A DNA stretch of 64,000 bases, taken from the NCBI GenBank assembly GCA_030528285.1, contig JAUMZE010000001.1, forward strand, positions 124,001-188,000, read 5' to 3'. Within the stretch, counting starts at the first letter, position 1, and every line of letters starts with the position of its first letter. Source of the DNA: Aerococcus sp. (lineage in GTDB: Bacteria; Bacillota; Bacilli; Lactobacillales; Aerococcaceae). This document shows, in pieces, positions 55,192 to 64,000 of the stretch. Under the pieces are notes generated by a model. It saw nothing but the letters and a program-made list of their open reading frames with translations, was not told the origin of the DNA and searched no databases. The position numbers and the translations under genes were made by a program.

Positions 55192-56106
55192 CTATAAATA
55201 TTTAGCTTCCGCTGCTTTGATCATTTTAGCCGCTTTCTCTGCGATTGGACGATCTTCTCCAAGTGGTTCGAGCGGTTCACGGACTGATCCGAGGTCGAGT
55301 CCTTCATTGATACGAAGAATTTCTTTGATGATGGCGTACATGTTGGCACGACCAGAAACCATCGTGTAGATCACTTCATCGATCGCATTTTGCAAGTCGC
55401 GAGCCGTTGCCATGTCGTTGGCTTCCACAAGCTCATTCAGTTTCAGGAATAATTGAGTCATTACGCCGTACGTCCCACCGATTCCGGCTTTAGCACCGAT
55501 CACACGACCACCGATAAATTGTTCGTCTGATCCGTTGAAGACGATGTGGTCCTCGCCACCGGTTGTCGCAAACATTTGGATGTCCTGGATTGGCATGGAG
55601 GAGTTCTTAACCCCAATGACATTTGGATTCTTCAACATTTCTTGGTAGAGTGGCACGGTCAATGCGGTCCCTGCCAATTGCGGAATGTTGTAGATCACAA
55701 ATGGCGTATTGGGTGCAGCCGCAGAAATCGAATTCCAGTAGTTCGCTACGGAATATGGTGGGAGTTTGAAGTAGATCGGTGGAATCGAAGCAATCGCATC
55801 AACCCCCTGTTCTTCCGCATGTTTGGCGAGTTCTTGACTCTCCATGGTGCTGTTGGCAGCCACGTGGTTAATCACCGTCAATTTACCTTTTGCGACACTC
55901 ATGACGGCTTCAATAACGGCTTTACGTTCTGGCACGGTGAGGTAGATACATTCACCGGACGAGCCGTTCACGTAAATACCTTTCACACCTTTTTCAATGA
56001 AGTATTCGACTTCTTTCTTGATGCGCTCTGTATCTACCTGGCCATTCTCATCATATGCCGCGTAGAAAGCAGGAATCACACCGGTAAATTTGTCGATCTG
56101 TGTCAT
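55192..56106 (-). CDS. nanA: N-acetylneuraminate lyase
   Basis: This 304-residue DHDPS-family aldolase has GSSGECIYL at the substrate loop, the Tyr of VIYNIPQLAGTAL and the Schiff-base Lys in VIGVKNSSM. It splits sialic acid into pyruvate and ManNAc. AAGGGGGA before ATG 56106. It directly follows the RpiR regulator. Confidence 0.95.
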   Translation of the reverse strand: MTQIDKFTGVIPAFYAAYDENGQVDTERIKKEVEYFIEKGVKGIYVNGSSGECIYLTVPERKAVIEAVMSVAKGKLTVINHVAANSTMESQELAKHAEEQGVDAIASIPPIYFKLPPYSVANYWNSISAAAPNTPFVIYNIPQLAGTALTVPLYQEMLKNPNVIGVKNSSMPIQDIQMFATTGGEDHIVFNGSDEQFIGGRVIGAKAGIGGTYGVMTQLFLKLNELVEANDMATARDLQNAIDEVIYTMVSGRANMYAIIKEILRINEGLDLGSVREPLEPLGEDRPIAEKAAKMIKAAEAKYL

Positions 56107-56131
56107 GTCAACATCCCCCTTAAAAGATTAA

Positions 56132-56968
56132 CTAATGTTCTCTATCATCATTAGTTTTGATCGCATAAATCGCGGAAATCGTACGTTCGATATTCCAGCG
56201 ATAGCGTTTGTCCTCCAATAACAGCGTGGATAAGACATCGATCACGTACATCAACGGAAATTGTGAGTTGATGAATTCCGTAATCTGTAAATGCATGCCC
56301 GTAATGAGCGGATAATCCACTAGTTGAATAATATGTCCCGTGCGATTACAGGTAATGGCAGCCGTTTTAGCGCCATTCTGCTTGGCCATTTTGAGTGACT
56401 GATTGACTTCAACGGTCTCACCCTCTGAGGAGATCCCAATCACGAGGTCTTCCTTGTGCAAAATGTGGTTATAGATCGTCATCATGTGGTCATCACACGC
56501 CACAAATGTCGTCAGTCCCATGCGCATTAATCGCTGGGAGAATTCCGTTGCACTCAGCCCGGAGCTGCCCATTCCATAAATGAAAATGCGTTCAGCCGAT
56601 TGAATGCTGTCGAGTAACCGCTGCATCATCTCCTTATCTAATGACGCCTGTGCTTCCTTGATCACGGCTTGATAGGTATTAAATACTTGAATCGATTCAG
56701 CCATAACCGGCGAGGACACTCCCCCGAGCAGTGGTGGGGATTGCTTTGGATCCTTGGCGAGCGCCAGTTTAAAGTGCTCATAATTCTTGAACCCGAGCTT
56801 CCGGACGAACCGCGAGATGGTCGCTGAACTGGCCTGTGTCTGGTTCGCCAGCTCCTTAATGCCAGTGTTCGCCAACTCACTCCCCTTCTCAATCACATAG
56901 AGAGCTAAATGTTGCTCCGTTTTAGATAACAGCGCGTAATTCGCTTCGATTGCCGCTATCACATCCAT
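56132..56968 (-). CDS. RpiR-family regulator of the sialate operon
   Basis: This 278-residue protein has an N-terminal HTH_6 domain (NYALLSKTEQHLALYVIEKG; ATISRFVRKLGFKNYEHFK) and a C-terminal SIS domain (IFIYGMGSSGLSATEFSQRL, GISSEGETVEVNQSLKMAK). In nan loci such proteins sense ManNAc-6-P and can activate or repress. ATG 56968 after GAGGGAGG is preferred over the longer frame to 56992. It leads a seven-gene minus-strand operon. Confidence 0.9.
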   Translation of the reverse strand: MDVIAAIEANYALLSKTEQHLALYVIEKGSELANTGIKELANQTQASSATISRFVRKLGFKNYEHFKLALAKDPKQSPPLLGGVSSPVMAESIQVFNTYQAVIKEAQASLDKEMMQRLLDSIQSAERIFIYGMGSSGLSATEFSQRLMRMGLTTFVACDDHMMTIYNHILHKEDLVIGISSEGETVEVNQSLKMAKQNGAKTAAITCNRTGHIIQLVDYPLITGMHLQITEFINSQFPLMYVIDVLSTLLLEDKRYRWNIERTISAIYAIKTNDDREH

Positions 56969-57063
56969 CGCCCTGCCTCCCTCTAAACACATATTGACTC
57001 TCTGTCTACTCCACTACTCATGTCTAGTGTACTTGTTGAATCCGTTTTCAAAAATGATAGATA

Positions 57064-57079
57064 GTGAAAACATTTTCAC
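57064..57079. promoter_or_regulatory. GTGAAAA-CA-TTTTCAC palindrome, RpiR operator candidate
   Basis: There are seven-base perfect arms around two bases, 95 bases upstream of the RpiR gene, with similar GAAAAT half-sites nearby (57113-57120). Confidence 0.5.
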
Positions 57080-57134
57080 CACCTTTCTAGTATACTCGTT
57101 TCTACTTACTTTGAAAATGATATTCCCTTCATTT

Positions 57135-57148
57135 ATAAAGCGCTTACG
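57135..57148. promoter_or_regulatory. cre-like site upstream of the sialate operon
   Basis: ATAAAGCGCTTACG contains the cre core AAAGCGCTT with mismatches in the outer bases; it parallels the site at 54300. Confidence 0.4.
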
Positions 57149-57177
57149 GAAAAATTAATTATTTAATGTATACAAAA

Positions 57178-57253
57178 AAGCCCTTAGTAAGCAGTTCGGG
57201 ACGTCTCAAACCATATCGGAGACGCTCACTCATTATGCTCACTAAAGGCGATT
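57178..57253 (-). terminator. Branched terminator after the EIIA gene
   Basis: The outer arms GCCTTTAGTGAGCA / TGCTTACTAAGGGC contain an inner CGTCTC/GAGACG hairpin. TTTTTT follows on the minus strand. Confidence 0.8.
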
Positions 57254-57268
57254 AGTCGATCGTTTTCG

Positions 57269-57781
57269 TTACTGGTTAATTGTTACCATCAAAAGTGTAT
57301 CACCTGCATCAACACTGCCGGAAGCGACAAGGGCCATCCCGTGAATGTCACTCGCATTCGTGACTACGATTGGCGTCACTGTGGCGTACCCTGCTGCATC
57401 CACACTTGGAAAATCCACCGTCAGTAGATCATCGCCGGCTTTGACAGTGTCGCCATCCTTGACATGGGCAGTGAACCCTTTACCTTCCAGTTCCACCGTA
57501 TCTAACCCTACGTGAAGGAGGAGTTCAATCCCCTCATTCGTTTGCAAGGTCACCGCATGCTTCGTTGGGAACACGCTGACCACTTCCCCAGAAATTGGCG
57601 ATACCACCGTCTGTTTCTTCATTTTCGGTTGGACGGCAATCCCGTTCCCCATCATTTCTCCCGCAAAGACTTGATCGGGTACATCAACGAGCGGTACCAA
57701 TTGACCGGTGAGTGGTGAATGGATAGCGATCGTTTTTTGGCTCGGTGCTTCTTCTTTCTTAAAAAAATCAAAAAGTCCCAT
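57269..57781 (-). CDS. PTS glucose-type EIIA, stand-alone
   Basis: This 170-residue Crr-like protein starts MGLFDFFKK (ATG 57781, GGAAGGGAAG upstream; the frame to 57808 is not used). PVPL-type loop VPLVDVPDQVFAGEMMGNG and active His in LLLHVGLDTVELEG. It can donate phosphate to EIIBC proteins that lack EIIA, such as the one at 49600-51108. Its own terminator separates it from the sialate operon. Confidence 0.9.
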   Translation of the reverse strand: MGLFDFFKKEEAPSQKTIAIHSPLTGQLVPLVDVPDQVFAGEMMGNGIAVQPKMKKQTVVSPISGEVVSVFPTKHAVTLQTNEGIELLLHVGLDTVELEGKGFTAHVKDGDTVKAGDDLLTVDFPSVDAAGYATVTPIVVTNASDIHGMALVASGSVDAGDTLLMVTINQ

Positions 57782-57913
57782 GATATAACTTCCCTTCCAT
57801 TGTTTCACCCTAACTAGGTGTTAACTCTAGTCATTTGTCTTTTCCTTTGAGGGTTCCATCCTCTCTCAGTTTCTCACATTCCCCGTCCAAACGAAAGAAG
57901 AACTACTTATTAT

Positions 57914-57960
57914 GAAAAAAAGCGACCGCAGCATTCTCGAAAAAACACTGTGTCGCTTTC
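57914..57960 (-). terminator. Terminator of rpmB
   Basis: AAAGCGAC and GTCGCTTT arms are followed by a T-run on the minus strand. Confidence 0.75.
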
Positions 57961-57998
57961 AGATTGTGGATGCATACAGGTAGGTCATCCCCTGCCCA

Positions 57999-58187
57999 TT
58001 ATGCACGTTTAATTTTGCCAGATTTTAATTCGCGAGCAGTAACCCAAACTTTTTTAGGTTTGCCATCGATCAGTACGCGAACTTTTTGAAGGTTAGGTTT
58101 GAACGTACGACGGTTTGCATTCAAAGCGTGAGAACGCGTGTTACCGAATGTCGTACCTTTTCCACTAAAGTAAGACTTTCTTGACAT
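57999..58187 (-). CDS. rpmB: 50S ribosomal protein L28
   Basis: This 62-residue protein starts [22 protein letters not shown] and contains [14 protein letters not shown]. The zinc-binding cysteines are absent, so it is the Cys-minus form. AAAGGAGC before the ATG. Confidence 0.97.
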   Translation of the reverse strand: MSRKSYFSGKGTTFGNTRSHALNANRRTFKPNLQKVRVLIDGKPKKVWVTARELKSGKIKRA

Positions 58188-58312
58188 AGCTAGCGGAGCT
58201 CCTTTCTATGGATTCTTCCTTGAAATGAGAGAGGTTCAAGCGGAAGACCTTGGTTGTTCATTCAAGTGAACATCAAATACTTACCCACTTTATCATAACC
58301 ACAATAGAGAAA

Positions 58313-59032
58313 TCAAGCCTCTTTTTCTTGAGTTGGATGGTCTCTGGTCTGCATGGCGAGCATGATCCCACTCTCAAAATGGATGGTCATGGTATCCGTG
58401 AGAAATTCATTACTAATCATTGATTGTGCAAATGGCATGTCGTAGTGCGTGAGCGGATATTTCGCCTCGATCAAGTCAAGCCCCAGGACCGTCTCCAATG
58501 CAATGAAGGAGAGATATTTGCGATTGGACATCTGATGTAAAACATGTGTCCCCGGCTTGAGGAAGGTGACATCATTGTCATTACTCCGCAGTTGGAACTT
58601 GTCGATGATGTCTTGATAGCGCGGTTGACGCCCCAGCCAAATATTATGGAGCGTATGATCGAGTCGACCGCCTAATGCCCCATAGAAGATATAAGCATCC
58701 ATAGGGGCAAAGTCCTTCAATACTGCATTAATGGCCGCTTCAATGTCCGTTTCATCCTTTTCAGCGGGGAGGCCGATAAAGGAGGCGGCTGCTTTTTGAA
58801 CGGACGCGCGCTGCTTGGGAGTAATGGAATCATAATCCCCGATCGCTAAATCCATCTTCGGTTCACGTTCACTAGGGAGCGTCAAGAAGCGCAATGCCCC
58901 GCGATCACACCCAATGAAATAGGTCTCGAATGATTGCTGTTGGCGTTTGGCGTCCGCTCGGTCCTCCTCAACATCCTTCAAGAATTGCTCAGCGTCAAAG
59001 GGACCACTGCCGATGAAATAAGCATAGCGCAT
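58313..59032 (-). CDS. thiN: Thiamine pyrophosphokinase
   Basis: This 239-residue protein shows CDRGALRFL, AIGDYDSI (metal-binding Asp residues), LPAEKDETDIEAAI and GALGGRLDHTLHN, all diagnostic. It makes thiamine diphosphate from thiamine and ATP. GGGGGTGAGAGG precedes the ATG. Follows rpe by 12 bases. Confidence 0.93.
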   Translation of the reverse strand: MRYAYFIGSGPFDAEQFLKDVEEDRADAKRQQQSFETYFIGCDRGALRFLTLPSEREPKMDLAIGDYDSITPKQRASVQKAAASFIGLPAEKDETDIEAAINAVLKDFAPMDAYIFYGALGGRLDHTLHNIWLGRQPRYQDIIDKFQLRSNDNDVTFLKPGTHVLHQMSNRKYLSFIALETVLGLDLIEAKYPLTHYDMPFAQSMISNEFLTDTMTIHFESGIMLAMQTRDHPTQEKEA

Positions 59033-59044
59033 CCTCTCACCCCC

Positions 59045-59692
59045 TTATTGAACAGCTTTGAGGGAAGCAATCGCCTCAGTTGGATCATCCGCACCAAAGA
59101 TGTAGGAGCCTGCTACAAAAATATCTGCGCCTTCATTGAGGCATTGTTTGGCGGTGTCCGGTTTAATTCCCCCATCCACTTCGATCACGAAATCGAGCTG
59201 TTGGGCAGAGCGGATCATATCCAATTCATGGATTTTCGCCGTCATTTCTGGCAGGAACTGTTGTCCGCCAAATCCAGGATTCACCGTCATCACCAGCACC
59301 ATGTCGAGCATTGGGAGGATTGGGTGAAGTAAACTCACTGGGGTGGCTGGATTAATCGCCACTGATGCTTTCATGCCAGCCTGTTTGATCTGTTGGAGAA
59401 CGGAATGAAGGTGCGGGGTGGATTCCACATGCACTGTTACACTGTCAGCTCCGGCCTTGGCGAGATCCTGGATGTAGTTTTCCGGATGTTCGACCATCAT
59501 GTGACAATCAAAGACGAGCTTAGAGTGCGGGCGGATGTCTTTAATGACCCCCGTTCCAAATGTCAAATTAGGAACGAAATGGCCGTCCATCACATCGATA
59601 TGTAACCACTCGGCTCCTTCTCGTTCAACCATTTCAATGTCTTGTTGTAAATGTGCAAAATCTGCACTGAGAATGGATGGTGCAATTTTCAT
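59045..59692 (-). CDS. rpe: Ribulose-phosphate 3-epimerase
   Basis: This 215-residue TIM barrel has PSILSADFAHL, HIDVMDGHFVPN, MVEHPENYI, TVNPGFGGQQF and EVDGGIKPDT with the catalytic Asp pair. Pentose phosphate pathway. Same order rsgA-rpe-thiN as in many Firmicutes. Confidence 0.97.
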   Translation of the reverse strand: MKIAPSILSADFAHLQQDIEMVEREGAEWLHIDVMDGHFVPNLTFGTGVIKDIRPHSKLVFDCHMMVEHPENYIQDLAKAGADSVTVHVESTPHLHSVLQQIKQAGMKASVAINPATPVSLLHPILPMLDMVLVMTVNPGFGGQQFLPEMTAKIHELDMIRSAQQLDFVIEVDGGIKPDTAKQCLNEGADIFVAGSYIFGADDPTEAIASLKAVQ

Positions 59693-59725
59693 GAGAGACT
59701 CTCCTTACTGTTCTTTAGTACTCAT

Positions 59726-60625
59726 TTAATAAGTGGAATAATGCGCATTGATCTCTTCAAAAAAGGCAACATAATGATCATACCGTGCCTGGGTAATAAT
59801 GCCCGCTTGGACTGCTTCCTTTACAGCACAGTGCGGTTCCTTGAGATGGCGACACCCGCGGAACTTGCATTCGGGTTGTTTCGCCCAGATCTCTGGGAAA
59901 TATTGGGCAAGTTGATCCGGCGCGATCTGTGCGAGTTCCAGTGATGAGAACCCTGGTGTATCAATCACCTGTCCTTTGAGCGCGGGATGGATTTCCACAT
60001 GGCGCGTGGTGTGACGTCCCCGCCCGAGTGCTTGGGAAATTTCACCTGTTGCGAGTTCCTTATCGGGTAATAACTGATTCAACAGGGTAGTTTTTCCGAC
60101 GCCTGATTGCCCCATCACGACCACCGTTTGATCCTCTATGTAGGGCATCAAAACGTCCACAGCTACCTTCGACACATCGCCTGTTAACACCGGATACCCA
60201 ATCGCTTCATATGGCTGAAACTGTGCCTGAGCAACCTCAACCGCCGCCTGGTCAGGTAACAGATCCCATTTTGTGAGATATAAGAGGGGCTGAATATCCA
60301 AACTCTCCGCATAGACAAGCAGACGATCCACGAGTTTCAGAGGAATTTCTGGGTAGGTCACAGACACCACAACCAATGCCCGATCCACATTTGCAACAGG
60401 GGGACGCTGCATGGCGTTTCGTCGTGGGAGGATCTCGGTTAACACCCCTTCATTTTCCTGCTCAGTATGGATCATCACCCAATCCCCCACGAGCGGTGTC
60501 TGCTTGGTTTTGCGGAATTGCCCGCGTGCACGCGTCCGTTCAATCGTCCCATCTGCTAATCTGACGTCATAGAATCCACTCAGCGCTCGGATGATCTGCC
60601 CTTTGACTGGTTCACTATTCGTCAT
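59726..60625 (-). CDS. rsgA: Ribosome small subunit-dependent GTPase A
   Basis: This 299-residue protein starts at ATG 60625, inside the last codons of prkC; the longer frame to 60670 would overlap more. OB-fold N-domain, circularly permuted GTPase (TKWDLL, GQSGVGKTTLLN, DTPGFSSLEL) and a C-terminal zinc site (CKFRGCRHLKEPHCAV). It helps 30S maturation. Confidence 0.96.
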   Translation of the reverse strand: MTNSEPVKGQIIRALSGFYDVRLADGTIERTRARGQFRKTKQTPLVGDWVMIHTEQENEGVLTEILPRRNAMQRPPVANVDRALVVVSVTYPEIPLKLVDRLLVYAESLDIQPLLYLTKWDLLPDQAAVEVAQAQFQPYEAIGYPVLTGDVSKVAVDVLMPYIEDQTVVVMGQSGVGKTTLLNQLLPDKELATGEISQALGRGRHTTRHVEIHPALKGQVIDTPGFSSLELAQIAPDQLAQYFPEIWAKQPECKFRGCRHLKEPHCAVKEAVQAGIITQARYDHYVAFFEEINAHYSTY

Positions 60626-62624
60626 CTGGCACCACCCGATTATCCATGATCTTCTCGCCATCGCGCACAATCTTGAAGCGCGCCGGTTTGCCTGAATCCG
60701 TGGTAAAGGTCAAATGATACCGACGATCACTATTGATAGTGAAGCTATCACTGACATCATCAAATTGATGATTTTTGTCTTCGATATAAACTTCAATCTT
60801 GTTGTCGCTATCACCTTTTGCTGGAATCATGACATCATAGGTAAATTGAACTTCCTGGTTCGAGCTGGACGATGAGGAGGATTCAGGTTTGGAGCCTTTC
60901 GATAGGGTAATCGCTAAGGCATCCCCACGTTTAATCGTCGTATTCGCGCTGATGCTCTGAGCCATCACCTGTCCGGATGTATATTGATCGGAGTAATCCT
61001 CTGAGAAGGTAACGCTCAGTCCGTTTCTGTTTGCGTAGTCCTGAACCGCTGCTTGACTCCACCCAAGCATATTTGGCATAGTCGTCGTCTGCGGGCCTTG
61101 GCTCACGGTCAGCATAATGGTTGTTTCAGATGGAATGACCTTTTGATTTTGGTCCACACTCTGTTTCATGACATTGCCTACTTGGACCTCATCACTGAAC
61201 TGATCTTCACTACGCTGAACGGTGAATCCCATCTGCTCGAGTTGTTTTTTCGCCTCGTCGTAGTTCTTATTGACGACATTGGGCACTTGCTTTGGTTCTT
61301 TCCCATCACTGATTGTGACACTGACATGGGTATTTTTCGCTGCTTCTGTGCCCTCTTTCGGGTTGGAAGAAATGACACGATCCTTCGCCACGTCATCGCT
61401 GTAGGCGTGATTTTGATTGCCCAGAACGAAACCTTCCTCTTCCAGTCGGCTCTGTGCCTCAGTGAGGGTGAGCCCTCTCAAGTCCGGGAGTGCTGTTTTA
61501 CTGCCTTCCTTCCCGTAAATCACCAGGAAAGCGACTGAGAGTAATACCACCAGCCCACCGAGAATCACCAAGAAACGTGGCAAACGTCGCTTCTTGGTTG
61601 TGTCTTCTTTAGGTGGTGTTTGTGTTTTTTCTTTTTTCTTCTCTTGCTTCGGTTCTTCTTCGATTCGAGTATGGCATTCAGGGAGTGGCGTCGGGGAGAC
61701 CACCGTCGTCTGATCAGTCAGCTGCTCCTTAATGTCCTTGGTCGCCATGACCATCGTTTCCTCATTCGCCACAGCCGGCACGAATTTTGGTTCATCCTCG
61801 CGCTCTGGATCGAGAGAGGTCAACAGGTCCTGACGCATCGCCTGACAGCTCTCATAGCGGTCACTCGCCTCCTTGGCAGTGGCACGATAGATCACATTCT
61901 GCATCGCCATAGGAACGTCTGAACGCACATCATTGATATCAGGCAAAGGTTCCTGGAAATGCTGGATCGCGATGCTGACGGCTGATTCGCCATCAAACGG
62001 CACGTGTCCCGTCAACATCTCGTAGCCCACAATCCCCAAGGCATAGATATCCGATTGTGGCGTTGCACTGCCACCCCGAGCCTGTTCCGGAGAGAGATAA
62101 TGGACGGATCCAATAATCGTATTGGTCTGGGTGATCGACGTTTCCGTAGAGATCACCGCAATTCCGAAGTCCATGATCTTCACCGTGCCATCCGGCTTAA
62201 TCATGATATTTTGCGGTTTCAAATCTCGATGAATCACATAATGATCATGTGCGGTCTGCATCCCGTCCAGGATTTGAGCGAGGATCGATTGCACTTCATC
62301 GGGTGCAAGCGGATTATTTTCCTTGATGTAGCGTTTCAGGTCAATCCCGTCCACATATTCCATGACGATGTAATTACCGTCCTCATTATCTCCAATATCA
62401 TAGATGTTCACGATATTAGGATGGTTGAGTTCCGCAATCGAATAAGCTTCACGCTCAAATCGCCGCAATGCATTCTCATCTGAGTTCGAGTTCAGGCGAA
62501 GAAATTTAATAGCGACTTCACGATTCAGAATGGGATCCAAGGCTAAATAAACGGTGGCCATACCGCCAGAACCAATATGCCGAATAATTTCATAGCGACC
62601 ATCGATAATTTGTCCGGGTCTCAT
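60615..62624 (-). CDS. prkC: PASTA-domain Ser/Thr protein kinase
   Basis: This 669-residue protein has a kinase domain at about residues 10-270 with GSGGMATVYLA, VAIKFL, HRDLKPQN, MDFG and SPEQARGG. Then come an acidic/Lys-rich linker and one membrane helix (about residues 351-370). Three PASTA repeats (about 375-580) and a Ser-rich spacer lead to a C-terminal beta-rich domain. It senses cell-wall fragments and controls division and wall stress. Overlaps stp by four bases (ATGA). Confidence 0.96.
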   Translation of the reverse strand: MRPGQIIDGRYEIIRHIGSGGMATVYLALDPILNREVAIKFLRLNSNSDENALRRFEREAYSIAELNHPNIVNIYDIGDNEDGNYIVMEYVDGIDLKRYIKENNPLAPDEVQSILAQILDGMQTAHDHYVIHRDLKPQNIMIKPDGTVKIMDFGIAVISTETSITQTNTIIGSVHYLSPEQARGGSATPQSDIYALGIVGYEMLTGHVPFDGESAVSIAIQHFQEPLPDINDVRSDVPMAMQNVIYRATAKEASDRYESCQAMRQDLLTSLDPEREDEPKFVPAVANEETMVMATKDIKEQLTDQTTVVSPTPLPECHTRIEEEPKQEKKKEKTQTPPKEDTTKKRRLPRFLVILGGLVVLLSVAFLVIYGKEGSKTALPDLRGLTLTEAQSRLEEEGFVLGNQNHAYSDDVAKDRVISSNPKEGTEAAKNTHVSVTISDGKEPKQVPNVVNKNYDEAKKQLEQMGFTVQRSEDQFSDEVQVGNVMKQSVDQNQKVIPSETTIMLTVSQGPQTTTMPNMLGWSQAAVQDYANRNGLSVTFSEDYSDQYTSGQVMAQSISANTTIKRGDALAITLSKGSKPESSSSSSSNQEVQFTYDVMIPAKGDSDNKIEVYIEDKNHQFDDVSDSFTINSDRRYHLTFTTDSGKPARFKIVRDGEKIMDNRVVPDDE

Positions 62625-63364
62625 TCGGTTTCGCCTCCTTCTGCACGCATCAGAAGCACGGTAATATTATCAAACCCTCCTGCTTGATTTGCTCGGTCCA
62701 CGAGTTCTTGAACCGCCATATTGAGGTCCGCCGTATTCTCGAGCACCCCTAAGATCTCATCATCCTCCAACATATCGCTCAAACCGTCTGAGCAGAGGAT
62801 ATAGAGGTCTCCCGGGGTAATATCGACTGTACTGAAGGAGACATTCACTTCCTCAGTCACACCAATCGATTGGGTCACGATATTTTTCTGCGGATGATTC
62901 CGTGCCTGTTCCTGAGTAATCATGTCACTATCGACGAGTTCTTGAACATAAGAATGATCCTTTGTCAGTTGAATCATCTCGTCCTCGTGACATTGATAGA
63001 GCCGACTATCGCCCACATGCGCCACCATACCCGTTTTACCTTGAGGGACAAAGCAGACGAGTGTGGTCCCCATGCCACTCAGATCCTGATACTTCATGGA
63101 TTGTTCTAAGACGCGTTGATTGGTAGCTTTGATGGTGGTATTGAGCCATGATTTCACATCAGCGAGGGGGCGGTGCGTCGTCTTTTCCCAGGCCACGCCC
63201 ACTTGATAGAGAGCCATCTCACTAGCGACGTCGCCCGCATTGTGACCACCCATACCGTCACAGAGCAGAAGGATCGGTTCATCGTCTTGGTTATAGAACA
63301 CCCCCGCCTGGTCTTGATTACTGTGGCGGCGTTCACCAACATCCGTTAATTGTGCAATTTCCAT
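62621..63364 (-). CDS. stp: PP2C-type Ser/Thr phosphatase, partner of PrkC
   Basis: This 247-residue protein has RHSNQDQAGVF, LCDGMGGHNAGDVAS, HVGDSRLYQ, LCSDGLSDML and QAGGFDNITVLL, the full PP2C metal-site series. It removes phosphates placed by PrkC. GAGGTG upstream of ATG 63364. Confidence 0.96.
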   Translation of the reverse strand: MEIAQLTDVGERRHSNQDQAGVFYNQDDEPILLLCDGMGGHNAGDVASEMALYQVGVAWEKTTHRPLADVKSWLNTTIKATNQRVLEQSMKYQDLSGMGTTLVCFVPQGKTGMVAHVGDSRLYQCHEDEMIQLTKDHSYVQELVDSDMITQEQARNHPQKNIVTQSIGVTEEVNVSFSTVDITPGDLYILCSDGLSDMLEDDEILGVLENTADLNMAVQELVDRANQAGGFDNITVLLMRAEGGETE

Positions 63365-63388
63365 TGTTTATTTCACCTCTTTGCCTCT

Positions 63389-64000
63389 CTATGCTGATTG
63401 ATCATTTCGTTTTTTCATGTGAGCAATGAAGAAACCATCGCTTTGAAAATAATGTGGGAGAATTTCGAGCGTTCCCATCTGTGTGAGGGCTCGATGTAGT
63501 GGGTGCGTTGAATCCACCTCAATAGGGATGAGCTCCATTTCAGGGTGGCGTTTGAGGTAACGTTTGACCACCTGCTCATTCTCCTCTGCTGTTATTGTAC
63601 AAGTACTATAAACAAAATGCCCCCCTTTTTTTAATAAAGGTGTGGCTGCCTCTAAAATTTCTAACTGGATGGTTGGCAGGCCCTTAATCTCTGATAAGGC
63701 CTTGTGATATTTCGTGTCGGGTTTCCGACGAAAGAGGCCAATTCCAGAACACGGTGCGTCCACCAAGATTCGATCAAACGACTCCGCTTCATATCGATCG
63801 AGTTGACGCGCATCCTGTTGGTGGATCGCTACCTGCTCCCTCACGCCCATCCGTTCCACGTTTGCTTGGATCTTCGGTAACTTGTTAGCTTCCATATCGA
63901 GCGCTTCCACGTGTCCCTTCTTCCCCACTGCTTCAGCGATCTGGACCGTTTTCCCGCCTGGCGCCGCACACGCATCGAGTACGCACTCCCCAAGCATTGG
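63389..64000 (-). CDS. rsmB: 16S rRNA (cytosine-967 C5)-methyltransferase, C-terminal part
   Basis: The frame runs through the window edge, so the NusB-like N-terminal domain is outside. Visible: SAM motif DACAAPGGKTVQI, DAPCSGIGLFRRKPD and YSTCTITAEENE, which carry the two cysteines of the m5C catalytic mechanism. Twenty-four bases before stp, same direction. Confidence 0.92.
   Translation of the reverse strand, partial: PMLGECVLDACAAPGGKTVQIAEAVGKKGHVEALDMEANKLPKIQANVERMGVREQVAIHQQDARQLDRYEAESFDRILVDAPCSGIGLFRRKPDTKYHKALSEIKGLPTIQLEILEAATPLLKKGGHFVYSTCTITAEENEQVVKRYLKRHPEMELIPIEVDSTHPLHRALTQMGTLEILPHYFQSDGFFIAHMKKRNDQSA

Noticed and set aside
55546..56154. Plus-strand open frame of 202 codons
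   Set aside because: Antisense shadow of nanA.
61053..61538. Plus-strand open frame with hydrophobic parts
   Set aside because: Antisense of the PASTA region of the kinase.
1..64000. CRISPR arrays, tRNA or rRNA genes, insertion sequences, prophage genes
   Set aside because: I saw no regularly spaced repeats, no cloverleaf with a recognisable T-arm and no transposase or phage protein among the frames; the only structured RNA I can support is the FMN riboswitch, with the rplM leader as a possibility.

Overview
The window looks like the chromosome of a low-to-moderate GC Gram-positive bacterium of the order Lactobacillales. The grounds are the many PTS transporters with CcpA-type cre-like sites, a tagatose-6-phosphate lacABC operon, PASTA kinase and PP2C genes next to rsgA-rpe-thiN, a stand-alone EcfA1-EcfA2-EcfT module followed by truA, an OatA-type cell-wall acetyltransferase, and strong GGAGG ribosome binding sites. 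By eye the base composition is near 48% GC. An Aerococcaceae/Abiotrophia-like host is a guess and is not shown by the sequence.

Layout. 1-2.5 kb: end of a deoxynucleoside operon on the plus strand (SorC-type regulator, pyrimidine-nucleoside phosphorylase, PnuC-family transporter). 2.6-3.7 kb: two-domain rhodanese. 3.7-8.9 kb: three tightly coupled minus-strand restriction-modification genes (split adenine methylase plus a GIY-YIG-like/helicase protein). 9.1-13.3 kb: galactitol-type PTS with its PRD activator. 13.5-17.5 kb: accessory genes, including a RelB/DinJ antitoxin with a wrecked toxin, two unknown proteins, and an ABC exporter with a tiny coiled-coil partner. 17.7-24.4 kb: EEP-family hydrolase, a glucose-family PTS, and divergent lacABC with a DeoR regulator.

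24.6-33.6 kb is an accessory and partly decaying region. It holds a secreted bacteriocin-like gene with a stop at codon 3 and a small membrane partner. It also holds a sulfated-sugar operon (PTS IIC-IID, sulfatase, formylglycine-generating enzyme, frameshifted phosphatase) facing a frameshifted LacI regulator, then a shattered MFS transporter, a TauE/SafE exporter and a regulator remnant. 33.6-44 kb is mostly core: rplM-rpsI, pepF with a hidden small membrane protein, a class-A beta-lactamase-fold protein, truA, the ECF energizing module behind an FMN riboswitch and terminator, and oatA. 44-49.5 kb: an ogt gene with an in-frame stop, then the sucrose locus scrR-scrB/scrA. 49.6-57.8 kb: a sialic acid catabolic operon. 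58-64 kb: rpmB, thiN, rpe, rsgA, prkC, stp and the partial rsmB.

Functionally the window is dominated by host-glycan and sugar scavenging (sialic acid, sulfated sugars, sucrose, tagatose pathway, galactitol-type sugar, deoxynucleosides). Cre-like sites at the glucose-family PTS and sialate loci point to CcpA control. Seven genes carry inactivating lesions; several sit in homopolymers and should be checked against reads before they are treated as biology.
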